Of a stretch of DNA of 64,000 nucleotides, positions 32,894 through 46,900 are shown piece by piece. This DNA is from Bryopsis sp. KO-2023 (Eukaryota; Chlorophyta; Ulvophyceae; Bryopsidales; Bryopsidaceae): assembly GCA_030272585.1 (NCBI GenBank), contig BSYQ01000011.1, positions 1,860,001 to 1,924,000 on the forward strand. The letters are read 5' to 3'. Positions within the stretch are counted from its first letter, which is position 1. Each line of letters begins with the position of its first letter. The notes below the pieces were generated by a model, which made no database searches, was not told the origin of the DNA, and worked only from the letters and a program-made list of their open reading frames with translations. The position numbers were made by a program, and so were the translations under genes.

Positions 32894-34195
32894 GGTATGA
32901 TCCCTTTTCATTGTTTCTGGGGGTAATGAGGGGAAGTTGAAAACGCTGCAGACACTTTGGTGCATTTCAAAGAGGGGACCGAATTTTATTGATTGCTTGT
33001 ATGTTGTGTTTTTTTTAGTGGGGGAGTAGGATGGAGTGTGTGTCCTTGTCAAGAATATCTGCTATAGGCTTGGGGTTCAGGCAATTTGGGGGGTGGGTTT
33101 GTACAGTCGGGGAAGTTTTCGCGATACTTATAATGTGTAAACAAAGACGGGGTTGACGTTCGGGATTCAACATGAGACTGAGAGCAGCTCTGAGGTTTCT
33201 TGGTTGGTCTCCAGTACATGCATGCAGGGGTGACGCACTGGTTCATACCAGTCAGGTTGGCTCTGTGAGTTTGAATGATGCGGATGGTTGGTATGGAAGA
33301 GTGTGTCTGTGTTTGTATGAGTGTATCTACCACAGATATTCTTCTGGAGGGTTTTGCATGAGAGAACACTGAAAAGATGAAAAAATGTTTCCCCCCAACC
33401 ACCAACCCTCATTTCAAGATGCAGTTTGGACAGGTGATTCAGAACATCCTGCCAGATGTAGGTTGTCACTGGGAAGGAGCAAGGGAGGAAGAGTCAACCA
33501 TACTACTACCTGCAACCAGGAAGGTCAAGAGAATTCCATTTCCCCTTGTGTGTAGTGGAAAGGGTTGTTTGTTTTCCCTCCACATTCATGACATCCATCA
33601 ATTCATCACCCTATGTCCATTCCCTATCCCTGGTAGGGCATCATGACATACACATGCACACGACCAATGTTTTTTTGATGCAATTCAACATACGCAGCAA
33701 CATCATCAGGTACATGCATCACATAGACCCTTGAGACTGCAGTCCAGTCTCTTTTGAGATTAAACCCTCTCACAAACGAACTTCCTTTCCCAGATATCCT
33801 CCACTGGAAACATCCATCCGTATTTGTAAGAATCCCACAAACATAATTCCCAAGAAAACGGTACTGTTGTACCCAAACATGAATGGTTTTAATGCGAAAC
33901 AACATGCCAGTGCTGCACCCTGCCCGGTGCAGGCCCCCAGCAATCCTAATTTCCTCTTTTCTGCTTATTTCCAAAGCAAAAACTGGACCTTCCGATTGAT
34001 GGACGGGAACCCGCTCAGGGTTACAACACCACCCCCATAAAAAGCATTTTAGAGAAGACATAAAGAAAAACAAAAAAGATAAAAACAAAACACAAACACG
34101 CATATATGGAAAAAAAAAACAAAAGGAAAAAACGGTAGAAAAAAGACGATAAGAAATGAAATAAACAAAGAGCCTGATTATTGTCTGGTTGCGAC
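32894..34195. other. Convergent spacer between the lipase and methyltransferase genes
   Basis: Lies between the two 3' ends. It contains T- and A-rich stretches (34070-34170). No gene is supported; scattered open frames on both strands lack coding character. Confidence 0.45.
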
Positions 34196-35071
34196 TCAGG
34201 CGTTGATTCCTTCAGCAGGTTTAACAAATGTCATCACCCCCCAGGTGAGGTTCTTCTTCGATCCTTGGTCAATCCATGCTGTCAAGCCTTTAACCATGTT
34301 TAAGATGAATCCATCGCTGATTTTGCCCTTCAGGGTCCCTTTCTCGTGAGCGTCGCTCAACACAGCATGCAGGGCCGAATAATGATTGACCATATCCACC
34401 GTTCGCTCCTCGAATCCGCTCAACCGCAGGCCGTGCTCCGTGCCGGCGTTGACGTACGCAGCGGGGGTTCCCATGGTTTCCAACCCCGGCACGCGCGCGA
34501 AAACATCCTTGAACGCAGCCTTTGGAACGCCGTCCGATCGCATGATATCGGTGAATATGACCGTGCCGCCCGGTTTCAAAACCCTCGCGATCTCCTTCAT
34601 ACACTTGGGACCCTCGTGAAGCAAAGAGTCCATGCTGAAAACCACGTCGAAAGAGTCAGACGGAGCGCCCGTATCCAGAAAACTAAGCTCAGCCGGGCAT
34701 TTCACCAAGTGATCCAATTTCTGTTCCTTCGTGCGGGCTCTGTTGATCTCGTTCTCCCTCCCGCTCAGCTCTATGCACAAGACCTCGCAGTCGAAGCGCG
34801 TCGCGATGGCGCGAGCGCATCCGCCGTAAGCGCTACCCATGTCGATCACCTTGCGGCGGCCAGCACCGTTTTCTCGTGGAGTTAGGGCAGGGGCCATTTT
34901 ATCCAACATATGATCCAGGCTCTTGTGGGACGCCTCCAGAACGACCTCCACAGATGGCTCAAAGCCAGGGGGGTAGATCCCAATATGGACATTTTCTCCT
35001 CCCCATAACTCCTTGTAGAAGTTGAAAGCGTCGTCGGTGTCGAAGTAATACTGGCCGTTCTCCTGTGCCAT
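34196..35071 (-). CDS. SDMT: Sarcosine/dimethylglycine N-methyltransferase-like enzyme
   Basis: Single exon, 291 codons. This family uses SAM to methylate sarcosine and dimethylglycine to glycine betaine, a compatible solute. Diagnostic features seen: the N-terminal YYFDTDDAFNFYKELWGGEN and VHIGIY; SAM motif I VIDMGSAYGGCARA at residues 75-88; the acidic loop CIELSGRENEINRAR; FDVVFSMDSLLHEG; and KPGGTVIFTDIM. The pattern Y-x-x-D-D-A-x-x-F-Y-x-x-W-G-G-E with H-I-G-I-Y is typical of glycine betaine-forming methyltransferases in cyanobacteria, halophiles and the red alga Galdieria. Substrate specificity cannot be read from sequence alone, so a related small-molecule methyltransferase remains possible. 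No targeting peptide is obvious. It has no introns in an intron-rich region, which may indicate transfer or retroposition. Confidence 0.76.
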   Translation of the reverse strand: MAQENGQYYFDTDDAFNFYKELWGGENVHIGIYPPGFEPSVEVVLEASHKSLDHMLDKMAPALTPRENGAGRRKVIDMGSAYGGCARAIATRFDCEVLCIELSGRENEINRARTKEQKLDHLVKCPAELSFLDTGAPSDSFDVVFSMDSLLHEGPKCMKEIARVLKPGGTVIFTDIMRSDGVPKAAFKDVFARVPGLETMGTPAAYVNAGTEHGLRLSGFEERTVDMVNHYSALHAVLSDAHEKGTLKGKISDGFILNMVKGLTAWIDQGSKKNLTWGVMTFVKPAEGINA

Positions 35072-37128
35072 GGTGATCGCCGATGGGTTTTGAGTGTTGA
35101 TTGTGTAAGCAAGGTGGAGGGGATGAATTTCCTGCTTGGGAGAGTTTACAACACAACGATGATCTTATGTTGGTTGCCTGACAGTGACAGGGACGAAGCG
35201 GTGGTGACTGGACCGACATTGATGGAAACGTCCCACCGCGGATAATGATCACCAAAAGGTTCGCAAAAGAAATTTCGCTTCTCAAGGCCTCCAGCAGCGG
35301 CGAGCTTGGAAAGCATGGAAAAGGAGGGGGGGGGGAGTTACGTGTGCATGGATACGGGGCGGGAGACCTTGAAAATTCGAAGACGACAAAGTAGGATGGG
35401 CGAGGGAAAGGGCGTCTGCCGCCCTCTTTGCTGTGAAGGTCTCCAGCATCGTCAGACATGCGAGCAGCGACATTCGGAAACTGCTGGAAGGGATCGAAAC
35501 GTTTTTTCTCTCAACGGAACGAGCTCTGAAGAGGTGCTGCGTTCACCCGTCTCTTCCCAGTTGCCTACCGGGATGCCTGCTGCCAGCGTAGCTTCCGACA
35601 CCGCTATTGACTTGCGTTGCGTTGCAGCAACCGCTGCTCCTTCTGCGTCGTTCAACTGGTTGCGGCCTGCGCCGCTTTTTTGGAAAGAAAATATTTCTGA
35701 ACACTTGCCTCTCACGTGGGATTGTTGACAGTATGTGTGACCGAAGCTTTCACGCCCGGCGACGACTGTGGAGATACTGTTCCTGACGATAAGACCACTG
35801 TTTGTCGTGAGAAAGGCCGATGGGTTCGATGGCTACCCTGTTAGCCTGGGCGACGTAGACCACGAGATTCGTTCATGTGGCGAATGGACGGGTTGGGATG
35901 ATTTTGGTGATGGCAATGGCAATGGCCGCTGTTGCACCTTGACGCCTCTGTTTCTTTCGGAACACTGGCCGCCCTGTCACCCACCAAGTCATTTTATTCG
36001 TGCGGCACATTTCTCGCAAGAGACCTCCCCACTTGGCAGTGAAAACAAGGCACCTTGTGCGAAAAAACGACTCCAAAATCCATCCTTGGGCCCACTGCTT
36101 GACAACAGCAATACGATCCAGAAGTACAGAGCAAATCCTTACGAGGCATCATGAACACCCAGAAAGGTGTACACATAGAACGTGGCCGTCCCCAAAGCTT
36201 CCACCATTCGCAAACGAACAGGCCTGTTGGTGGATAGGTGGAGACGACATTTCGAAATTCTCCCCTTGCGTGGCACAGGACAACGATTAGTCCGCCGCAA
36301 CCCGGGTAGGTTAGTGAACGAGGCGCAACTGGACGAACATTGGAAAGAAACCGACGCGAACGGGTCGACTGCTTGGGGCTGCCAGCCCTTGTTCGGCTTC
36401 CGACACCCGCTTGATTCGCTTTACTAAAGGCACAGCTCTGTGGTGGTAATCAACGCCAGGCGCTTGTCCCTGAACAGAATGTATGCCACAACATCACGCA
36501 GAACACTGGTGGCCTCTTTCAAACACAACCTGCATTCGAAAGACCAAGACGACGATAGAGTCATGACGACTTTGTTTCTCTTGGAGCATCGTCGCGTCTG
36601 TTAAGTTTAACCAACTGTCGAAATAATCGACAAGTTTTTTCTCCTTCTCGTTTTTGTTGAATTGCAATGGAGTGCAAGAACGCAGCAAGAGCCATGGTTT
36701 GGATCGTCTAATCCCAGGTGCTGCCCGCGGGAAATTGGTAAAACATTTGTCGTGATTCCAGGTCAAGAATCACCTTCATGTTCCTTGCCTCACCCTCGCT
36801 CACCTTCCCACAAACATCTCTGGAAAAGGGACCAACTATAAACGTGCATTAATGCCAAGAGACACGAAGTGAAAAGCTGCGAGTGTCAAGTATTGTTGTT
36901 GCGGCATCAGGTTCTCGTGTCTCGGGTACCTCGCTGCTCAGGGGTTTATTTTTGGAAAGTGTCAAGGACACCCCAGTCTGAAAGAGGTGGCATCCTTTTG
37001 TGCCCTCGATAAGCCAACCTCACGTATAAGAAAAGAAACAACAAGAGGGGGGGCGAAAGAGCCAAGCTATTAGGACGCGGAGAAGGTGTCGCGGTTTGGG
37101 AACTAGTACGCGTCAGGTTTGACGCGTT
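35072..37128. other. Divergent spacer upstream of callose synthase
   Basis: About 2 kb between the divergent starts of the methyltransferase (-) and callose synthase (+). Composition is balanced and several open frames exist (for example 35452-35715 minus and 35768-36154 plus), but none shows a family signature or a clean splice chain. It should contain both promoters; 5' leader exons are possible. Confidence 0.4.
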
Positions 37129-40100
37129 ATGGCGGACTCGGTAGCGGGGACTTCGAACGAGTCCATCGCCGTGCCGTTCGGTGGAGAGTACAAAACTCCG
37201 GCGTTACCGAGCACAGCTCCGTATGAACATTACATTCATGAGGTATGCTGCAAGCCAGAAAGGAACAGAACTGTGCAGACAACTCGTCGCACTCATAAGC
37301 TTGCGTGGGAAGTGGCTGTTTGCGACCAGACAAAAGTTTTAAGGCGTGCTTTACTGGTTCTTTGCTTTGCAAAACTCAAGAATAAAGAGAACAGCACTGC
37401 GGTGTGTGGCCCCGGTTGTCTGTGTTAACTGCGTGTGGGCTTTGACTTTCCAACCGACGAAATTTCGCTACCTCGCAAGACATTGCGCTTCGGTTTGGGA
37501 CCATACGAATGAACGAATGTCCCCTTGCGGTATGAAAGTTAAAAAGTTGGCCATTTCCTTGCTGTTGTGCAGATTGTGTACCGGCTGGGGAGGAAGTTCG
37601 AATTTCAAGCTTACAACGTGATCCCTGAGACTAGGGTACGTCTTTTCTATGACATTCGTCGCCCCTTTATTCTCTGAGCTAGTATGAAGTTCGAGCGCTG
37701 ACGTTCCTAACATCTGTTCTCGCTCTCCATTCCTGACCCCAACGCCAGTATCCTTGCACCAGAAAAGAAATCGAAAGAGACGCGTTTCGAAATATTGTAA
37801 CGTACGCTGTCACGACTCCCTGCAGGCGCAATCTGCTGAAGAATGGGTCCCTGGAACGATCTTTGTGGCTAGCGACCACTTGACTCAGGTTCTGGCGAAA
37901 AATATTTTCACCAGACACCCCGGCACAGGTATTCCATCTTTTTTTTTGCCGTTTCTTTTTGCCCGTGCTGTCGTGCGTTTCTTGTTTCAAAACGGCGTCC
38001 TGAAAGGCCCTCACGTCACCCTGCAGGTGATGCCAGGGAGAGATTTATCATGTCAATATGGGAACTTCACAGCAAGATATTTCATGGCTATGAGGGGTGG
38101 CGAGACCATGTGGGACTACCATCCAGACCTCAAGCACAGACAGACACATTGGCTAAGAGCGAGCCATACACGGATTTCGTTGCATACATGTTCCTGAACG
38201 AAATCGCCTTGTACCTGTGCATTTGGTCTGAGAGTGCCAACCTTAGATACATGCCTGAGTTGGTATGGTTTATCTACCACATCATGCGATTCAGTCCAAT
38301 GTTTGAGGAGCTCTTGCAGCAGGAAGGCAAGGGAAACATGGTCCCGACAGATCCTGAACAAGTAGGCTACCCATCGACCCGACAACATCACAGCCCACAA
38401 CCCTGGAGGCAGTGCCTTTTTAGAAACTCATCGAAAAATACCTGTGCGTCGGAAGTGCCTCTGCTCGATCAGTATGCTAACATGTGGTGGTTGTACCCCT
38501 ACAGGATGTTTCAAACATTCGTCAGCTGCGAGAGGAGCTGAGGCATCTGCACTGGATCCCTATAGCCAGGATGAGGGACATGGATGAGGCACCAACAGCG
38601 GAAACCGTGGCTAAACATATCGGGTTGTCAGGAGACCTGGACGTAGCTCCTCTGGTGTTGGAAATCGTGATCAATGGAGATGGTGGACAGTACCTGGAGA
38701 GAGTCGTTCAGCCCCTCTTCCACTTCCTGGCATATCAGGTGATTTTGCACCCAAACATGAGTCCTGAGTCACAGGGTTCTCACCAAGGGCTGGATTGTTC
38801 TCTCTGTGGCTACCAATTTTCTATCCTGGCAAAATATCCAACCGATCGTTGATTCTTGTTCGATGGATGGCAAGCATGGTCACCCACACAGGAAAATAAC
38901 CACCGCTGTTTTGTGCAACGTTTCAGATGGATCACCTGGGAGGAAAGCTTGGGATGGAGAGTATTAATCGGATCAATTACGATGACTGCAATGAGTGCAT
39001 GACAAATAAATCGCTCGTTCACAGGACCTTACATAAGTTGGGTGTTACAAGCGGCTCAAAAATGAAACTTGTCCACGGAGCATACGAAGCTCTCATTTCC
39101 CAGTCAACAGGCGAAGAGGTAACTAAGATTTGAACACCGCCGACACAATTCCACCTCCCCCCCCCCTTTTTTTTCTCAGATCAAAACATCCACACAAAAA
39201 GAAGAAAGAAAAACCAAAAATGTGCAGCCAAGATCGCTGGTTTCAACCTCCTTCAATGCACCTCGGTCAACAGTCTGTGCGCTTGACTCATGTTGACAAA
39301 AACCTGGTGATTATCTCGCAGGGCGAATACAACATGGAGAAAGCGGTGGATTGGTGGACGCACACCTCCTTTACCAAGACTTACAGGGAAAGGAGGAGTT
39401 ACCTGCAGATTTTTAGGATGTTCTGGAGGATGTTCGCCTACCATGCTCTCTTCTTCCACATTGCCTTGATCGTCGTGAGTGCTGCTAAACGTCCTCCTGA
39501 ATTACCCGTTTTTCTTAGCCTCTTTTCTTTGCAACTGTGGTGTCTGTGCTGGATGCACCCAATGGTAAAAACCTGCTTTGCAAAACCTCACACACAACCC
39601 CTCCTGTTGGCTTTTTTGGACGCTTTTCTTTTCCTGTTCCCTGTTGTGTTGCGAGCAAGTGCCTCCTGCCGCCCGAACAGTGATGATCGAAAAGTGTAAT
39701 GTGTGACCGAGGATTGTCGGTAACCCCTCGTTTTTGTTCGAAACGCACTGTTAGGCGTTCTACGGCTTCAAGGACTTTGACATAACCACATGCACGATAA
39801 AACTGGTCCAAAACAATAGTCCAGAGGAGGAGGAAGACACGTTGGAGGAGAAAGAGCGATGTGAAAGTGTGAATGGACTACTAGCAGCGTATTCTTCCGT
39901 TGTGTTGACCCATGCTTTCCTGACGGCGATGGAGCGGTTCGTCGCGGGCTTCTTGTCAAGGAGTGTCAAAGTGAGGGGGGGTTTCACAGCAATCATACCG
40001 TATGGAAAAAATATGTGATCCATGCTGGTTGTGGGTGGTTTCCTGTATATTTTTATTGCTGTGTTTTTGCTTGATGTACTGCTTTGGGCTGAGTTGCATT

Positions 40101-40922
40101 GAATGCCGCATGTTGGTGCTAGTCAAACGAAAGCTGGCACGGTTTTCGTTTCAAGCTGGACGCCACTCATTTTCAGCAACAAAAAAGAAAACAATGCAAT
40201 GGTTCAAGACACGGGAAAAGCAAACGGAATGAATTCATTATTATGATGTTTTTGATCAGATTTGATTTTTGTTTTTTGTATAATTTGCAGGACCCCCAAG
40301 CAAAACTCGACAAAAGGGTCCGTCGCAAAAAGAAATACATCGATTTGGAAGCCCCCGATGAAGAAGAGCAGTTGAACAAGAAGAACAAAAAGGAAAAGAA
40401 GAGGAAGAAGCCGAGCGTCCGGGTCGAAGGAGCCCCTTTTGGAGTTTATCTGGAGGGTCTCATTTGGCTGGGCATATTCCTCGGTCTGCTGGCGATCTTT
40501 ATTTTCCAGTTCATGAAGCCGGATGTGGAGCAGCTCAAAGGCCTGACGAAAGACAACTTCAAGAGATACTGGATCGTCATTTCTACGATGTATACGATTC
40601 TGGTTATACTGCATGCGGTGCTTTCGACACGTGATGGGTGAGTGGCGACACTCTTGTTTCTCCTTCTAACTTCTTTTTTGATTTGCAAATCGCAGTTTTT
40701 CAGCTACCTTGACCAAGTTTTTAAAACCATCCTTTTTCTGTGTCCATCACCACAACAATTGACATCGTAATGGAATGTTTTTCGGTTTTTTGCTTTCCTG
40801 CTTTTTTGGGATTTTTTTTGGCCTTCTTTTATATGGGCACATGCAGCCCTACAGTGCAATCAGTGAAAGCTTTGTGAAAATTTTCTTCCTAGACTTTGCC
40901 TTTCGGACGAGAATGTTAACGA

Positions 40923-40968
<46 letters not shown>

Positions 40969-43900
40969 TGCAGATATATGATCAGTTTGACCAGCTACTT
41001 CAGTTTCGGCATCCTGAGTCGATACTTCCGGTTGCTCCGAGGAAGGCCGCTCAACGAAGTGTCCTCATCGCTGAAAGTTTCCATCCGCGTCTTTCTGTGG
41101 AACATTTTCTTCTGGGGTATCACTCTCATATTCAAGGCCGTCTTCGACTACTTTTTCATTGTCAAGCCGCTGGCAGACGCGGTGAGCAACACACCCTACC
41201 TTCAAAACGAGATAGAACATTAGGAACTTAGAACGGTGAAATGAGGAAAAATGACACTCTGTTTTGTACGATGCAAGAAAACCATTTTTGGTGATTGTTG
41301 CGGAAGGTGGCCTGGTTGTGCTGTTTGCGAGTATGGTCTTCTGTTGACCAGTCGGCGTGGGGACCAGAGATGTCTGGTTTGCCAAAATATGTATGTTGGA
41401 AAAGAGTGAGGTCACGCTTTTGTCTGTGCTTTGCAACAACAGCTGGAATCGCTGAGCAACAGAGGATGGCTCAACAAATTGCTGCCCGACGACACGACGA
41501 TCCCAGGAACCAGCGTCGCTATTCCGGACGATTTTGACTTTTTGTTGATGATCATTCGAGCGGTGCCCTCCTTCTTGATCGTTTTGGTGGATTCCAGTGT
41601 GTTCTACATGATGACGGCTGTCGTGTTCGGTATGATGAGAGGGTTGGTCCTATTGAACCTCGGAGTGGTCGGAAACTTCCAAGAAGTCCAGAACGAGTTC
41701 AGAAAGTGAGCTAAGTGAAACACCCCCACCCCCACCGCCCCAAAAATGACCTATGCATCGAAATGGGACCTTTGATACTCCAAGGTTTTGTTGTCGGGCT
41801 GTGTCGCCTGAGCTTTCTTACTTTTGTTATTGGAAGTAAAAACTGAAACTCGGCATGTTTTTTTTCTCGCACATCAGGTGTCCGAAACAGTGGTGGCAAA
41901 AGTGCATTTCGAGGGAGGGTCACACCAACATCAGAGACCAGCTGTCCCATCAGCGGAGTCTTTTGTCGCTTGGAGACATGAGTCGACAGCCCGAGGGGGA
42001 GGAAGACGGAAAGAGCAAAAAGAAGAAACAGAGCAAGAAAAACACCAAAAAGAAGGACAAGTGAGCAAATATCGCAAATCCCTCCTCTCCTTTTCAGCGC
42101 TATATATATATTAACATATCGGAGGCAAACCCGTTCCGAGTCAAACATCATGCAAAACGTTTTTTGTGTTTCCCCTCCAAAAGAAGAGCTGCTACTTGCC
42201 ACATTTACATTTACACACACCAGGCTTCATTCTGAGATCGGTTTGTGCGTGCGTGCGCGCGTGTGTCATTTCTTTCCTCCCCTCAGCAGCCAAGTCCCAG
42301 CACCAGGCGGCGAGGAAATGTTCGAAGTGTTTTCTGACACTTGGAACCAAATCATCGACGACCTTCGAGATGCGGACCTCATTTCCAACTCCGAAAGGGA
42401 AAACTTGAAGTACTTGAAGATGGAGTGGCACGAGAGTTTGCACGAACACAAACTCAAACCGCTGCTGGCCCCCGTTTTTGTGTTTGCCGGCCAAGTAAGA
42501 AACCACCCTCGAATTTGATTGACAAAATTAGTATTGAACTTCCTTTTGGTGCTTCTGTTTTGAAATCCCCTGTTCCTCATTTGGCTGTGAACCCATTTTG
42601 ATAGAGTGAATTCACCGAGGGGTCGATGGAGAGAGTTTTTCGTTGGCTGGAGCATATGATTTCCACATTGTTGGGGTTTTTCACCAAAACTGCTGTACCG
42701 ACGTTTTATTCCACCCCACGAAATTGTTAATAAAAACTGGAACGGAGGCAGAGTTACTGACAGGTCCCAATCTTCATCTCTCTCAGTCTGTCTGACTTTT
42801 TTTTCATTTTTTCCCCTGAATGCAGATGCAAAAAGCTGTTGAGGTTCCTCGGCCGAGCACTGCGCACCTCGCCATTGCTGAAGATTTCAGAGACTTGCTG
42901 CTGTGGATGTTGCACCAACTGGACATCATTGATATGGCCACCTGTGAAAAGATGAGAAACGTCTTCCTTTTGCATGAGCCTTTTGATCGACATCACAGAA
43001 TTCAGCGGTAGGATCCCACATCACCCCCCAAAAAAAATCAAAAGTATATATTAAAATAAAGTAACAATACTAAGAAAATGAAAATTGATAACTAAAATTA
43101 AAAACGGAGTGAGGATGAGAGAGTGAAACAGTGTTTATGTTGAATATATACACTAATAATCTGTATGTTGTAGAAATCTGGTGCGCTTCGAATGATATAT
43201 ATATATATGAGGAAGTCTGGAATAAAACTATCGTGTTGTGTTGCAGTCGGAGCATTTTGGGTGCTGTGAAAGATTTCCTGTCGGCCCTCCACGATGTTTC
43301 GAAAGAGAGTGCAAAAGATGAGACCGCATGGGTTGGGGCTTGTGCTAGGGTCCGATCCACCCTCGAGGGTATTCTGAAAGGTCAGTCAGTCATGCAGACT
43401 CCATCAGAAATGCTGAGACTGGTGATATCTTTTTTTTTTTTGCCTCCGGGGGTTGAGTTTTTTTTTGGGTTTATGTGTGCAGGACTCTGGTATGAGCTGG
43501 ATGCTCTTCGGGACCACAAAAAGACCAGACGGTTAAACGGAAAAAATAAGAAACAAAACATTGAGCATTTGGAACAATTCATCAAGTCCATGAAAAAGGA
43601 CATCCTGCAAGACGAAGGTGCGTGTGCGGAAAAGTGATAAAGGCAAACAAAAACATTTTGAGAAAACATTCTACACCACCAGCAGCAAGGATCCCTGGGA
43701 GAAAAAATTCTTTAAAAGCACTGGAAAACTATTAATCGAAACACATTTAAGAAAAGTGTGAAAAAAGTGTGATATTATCCTCGGAATAGAGTGTCAGCAT
43801 TCCGAAATCGTGGCTCAAGTGCGATTTTCCTCTCCACAGGCAAACTGGAAAGGTGCTTGTGGCCTCTGTCGAAAGACGGACCCCCAGACCAACCACACGA

Positions 43901-46900
43901 CAGCGACGACGAGGAGGAAGCCCGACCAAAACCCTCCCACGATTTGCTGACCAAGGTTATCTCGGGCATCATCAAGAGGCTCACCACCACCCGTGTCGTG
44001 GCCACCCCAAGCGGTCGGGAGGCCCGCCAGTTCTTGACATTTTTTGTGACATCCATGTTCAACCCTCAGCTCCAGACCCCCCCACCACTGGTCAACATGA
44101 TGTCTTGGACCACACTTGTCCCAGTGTACCAAGAGGATGTGGTATATGCTATAAGGGTAAGTCCAGTCCAAACTGTACAGTGTCGGAGACATCCCCTCCA
44201 ACACACAGCATGACCACGGCACAGCCGCCGTATGCACATGCATCATTGCTCATCATAGCTATGTCCCTGACCATGTACTAAGGGCTGGCTGTGGAAATTC
44301 TAGGCTGATGAAACAGCAAGAAGGGTCGGTGGACCACCCCCCGAGCCTGGCGTCCCATCAGGACTCACAGATTTGCTCACTGAGACCGACACCCGCGTTT
44401 CCCTGCTGTCCTACCTTCGCTCCGTTTTCCCCAAGGATTGGTACAACTTCTTGGAGCGCCTGAAAGACAACCACGATATCGACATCCCCACAAACACCCT
44501 GGACCTGACGGGCGAGGAGTTCCTGGAGGGTGGCTCCTTGTCCACTCACCAAACGGATTTGCTCATTTGGGCGTCCAACAGGGGTCAATTACTGTCCAGA
44601 ACGGTGAGTTGTTTTTTGCTGGGTGCAAAAGACAGACAGACAGACATACAGACTCTTTTCTGTCGGCACCGTTGATATTGTGGGAAAGATCAGTGGCCGC
44701 AGTCGTCTTGAAAGCAAAGCTTCATTTCTCTGCTGGATAGCTGGGCTCCCTCTATGCATTTGGAACATACGACACAAAAGAGAAAAGAGTGTTTGATAGA
44801 TTTACACTCGGGGAGTATAAGACGCGTCGTGTTTGTGGTCTCCTTGCAGGTGAAAGGAATGATGGTTTACGAGAAGGCCCTGAAATTGATTGCTCTCTTG
44901 GAGCACCCCAGACCTGAGGGTATGAGCGACGAAGACTACAATCTTGCCATTGAGGAGCTGGTCACGGCAAAATTCAGATGCGTGGTTGCTGCGCAAGTGT
45001 ATGGATCCAACAAGAGAGGAAAAACTCTGAAGCAAAAGTGGGATGCCACTGCTGTGGAAATGATGCTCACGAGGTATCATTCAGGGGTTCAGGAAAACCT
45101 AAGGCTGTGTTTACTTTTCTGGTTCATCCTTTGCTGGAGGGCTCAGGGGTCAGACATGCGTTTTCCCAACACCAAGCATCACCTGTGAAATATCAGCGAA
45201 ACCCCTCATGAGGAGTGGTGAGAGTTTGAGTTGTGTGAATGCAGGTACCCCACGCTCCGAGTTTCTTATCTGGATTTTGACAAGCAGCGCGACAGGACGA
45301 TTCAATATGCCGTGTTGATCCGAGGAATGTCTGCTCCGCAAGCGAAAGAGCTCCCACCTGGCAAAAGGCCTGTCGAAGAGATTTACCGCATCCGGTTGCC
45401 CGTTAACCATTTCACTGGCCGTGGTATCATCATTGGAGAGGGAAAGCCTGAAAATCAGAATCATGGTGAGACCTGGAATTATGTGGCTCAGCAACAAGGT
45501 CATTCTTTTCTGGCCATTTTTTTATGCTTTTTGCAGAATTTCCTCAAAAGATGAGTTATATTCCTGAGCTTGGGAGTGGTGTTGCCCATTTGCAAGATCC
45601 ATTCCATGTCTGTCTTTTTGTGAAAAAAACAAAACAAAACAAATAGCCCCACCCCCCAGATACTGAAGGTGTTTGCAAACGTGTTGTTTTCCAGCCGTTC
45701 CATTTGCTTTCGGAGAGAATTTGCAAACCATCGATATGAACCAAGACAACTTCCTGCTGGAGGCCCTGAAAATGCGCAACCTGTTGAACGAGCTCCGCAC
45801 ACCTGAGTACGTGCCCAAGAGAAACAGAAAGAAAAATGCTAAGGAGTGGCAAGCCAAGATGCACAGGCGGTTGGAACGCTTCCAGTTGAAGAAACCCATC
45901 CTGATCGGTTTCAGGGAATGGATTTTCTCAGACAAGGCTGGTGGGTCAACTGCCTTGACTGTTTCTCGACATGGTTGCTGGACTTTTTAACTTTTTCGAT
46001 TTTCAACATAAACGTCAGGGTGGCACATTATTTTCCAACTCCGGTTGCACAGCACCCGTAGCTTTGGACTGAATCTTGATCCATCCATGTCAGGTGCTCT
46101 GGGGAGTTTCGCTGCCGGTACAGAATTCGCCTTCGGTACAATCCTGCAGCGTGTGATGACTTTCCCTGGACGGGCTCGTTTCCATTACGGGCATCCTGAT
46201 GTCTGGGACAAGCTCTGGGTCATGACCAGGGGAGGCATCAGTAAAGCTTCCAGGAACTTGCACGTGTCTGAGGATGTGTTCGGAGGGTTCAACGCCGGAC
46301 TGAGGGGAGGAAAAATTGCTTACAGAGATTACCTGTCTGTCGGTAAGCTATCGTGACGTATACTCAACCTTCCCTCCACCCCCCTTTCCACAATTTGATG
46401 AGGGGGCCTGTGAAAACCAAAAACAGATGGGAACAAAAACCACCCTGAATATTACGTTTCCTGTTGGTCATGCAGGAAAGGGTCGTGATATGGGATTCGT
46501 CTCCATCAATGGTTTCGAAATCAAGATTTCCGGCGGAAACGGAGAAGTGTGTCTGTCCCGAGAACTGTACCGACTGGCAACCAGGACTGATTTCTTCAGG
46601 ATGATGTCTATCTACTACTCCGGGCCTGGATTCTTTATCAACAATGCCATCCTGATGACCACCGTGTACCTCCAGACTTGGTTGTTGGCTGTGCTGGCCC
46701 TGGCAGGAGCATACCTCGTCGAAACAGGGGAGCAAGATGTGGAAGGAATTCTGGGTGACTCACCACCACCGCCACCACCCCCCGAAAACAATGGCAACAG
46801 GAGATTGATGGAAGCAGGTACGCAAAGATCCCAAGGAATTCAATCGTAAATTTGCAAACGAGAGTATGCATGCATTTGGGTGCATATCTGGATTTGATTG

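Noticed and set aside
32438..33052. 204-codon minus-strand ORF
   Set aside because: Mostly antisense to the lipase C-terminal coding region.
34346..34885. 179-codon plus-strand ORF
   Set aside because: Antisense shadow of the methyltransferase gene.
35306..36154. Possible exons between SDMT and callose synthase
   Set aside because: Frames are short and open on both strands at once, with no recognisable motif.
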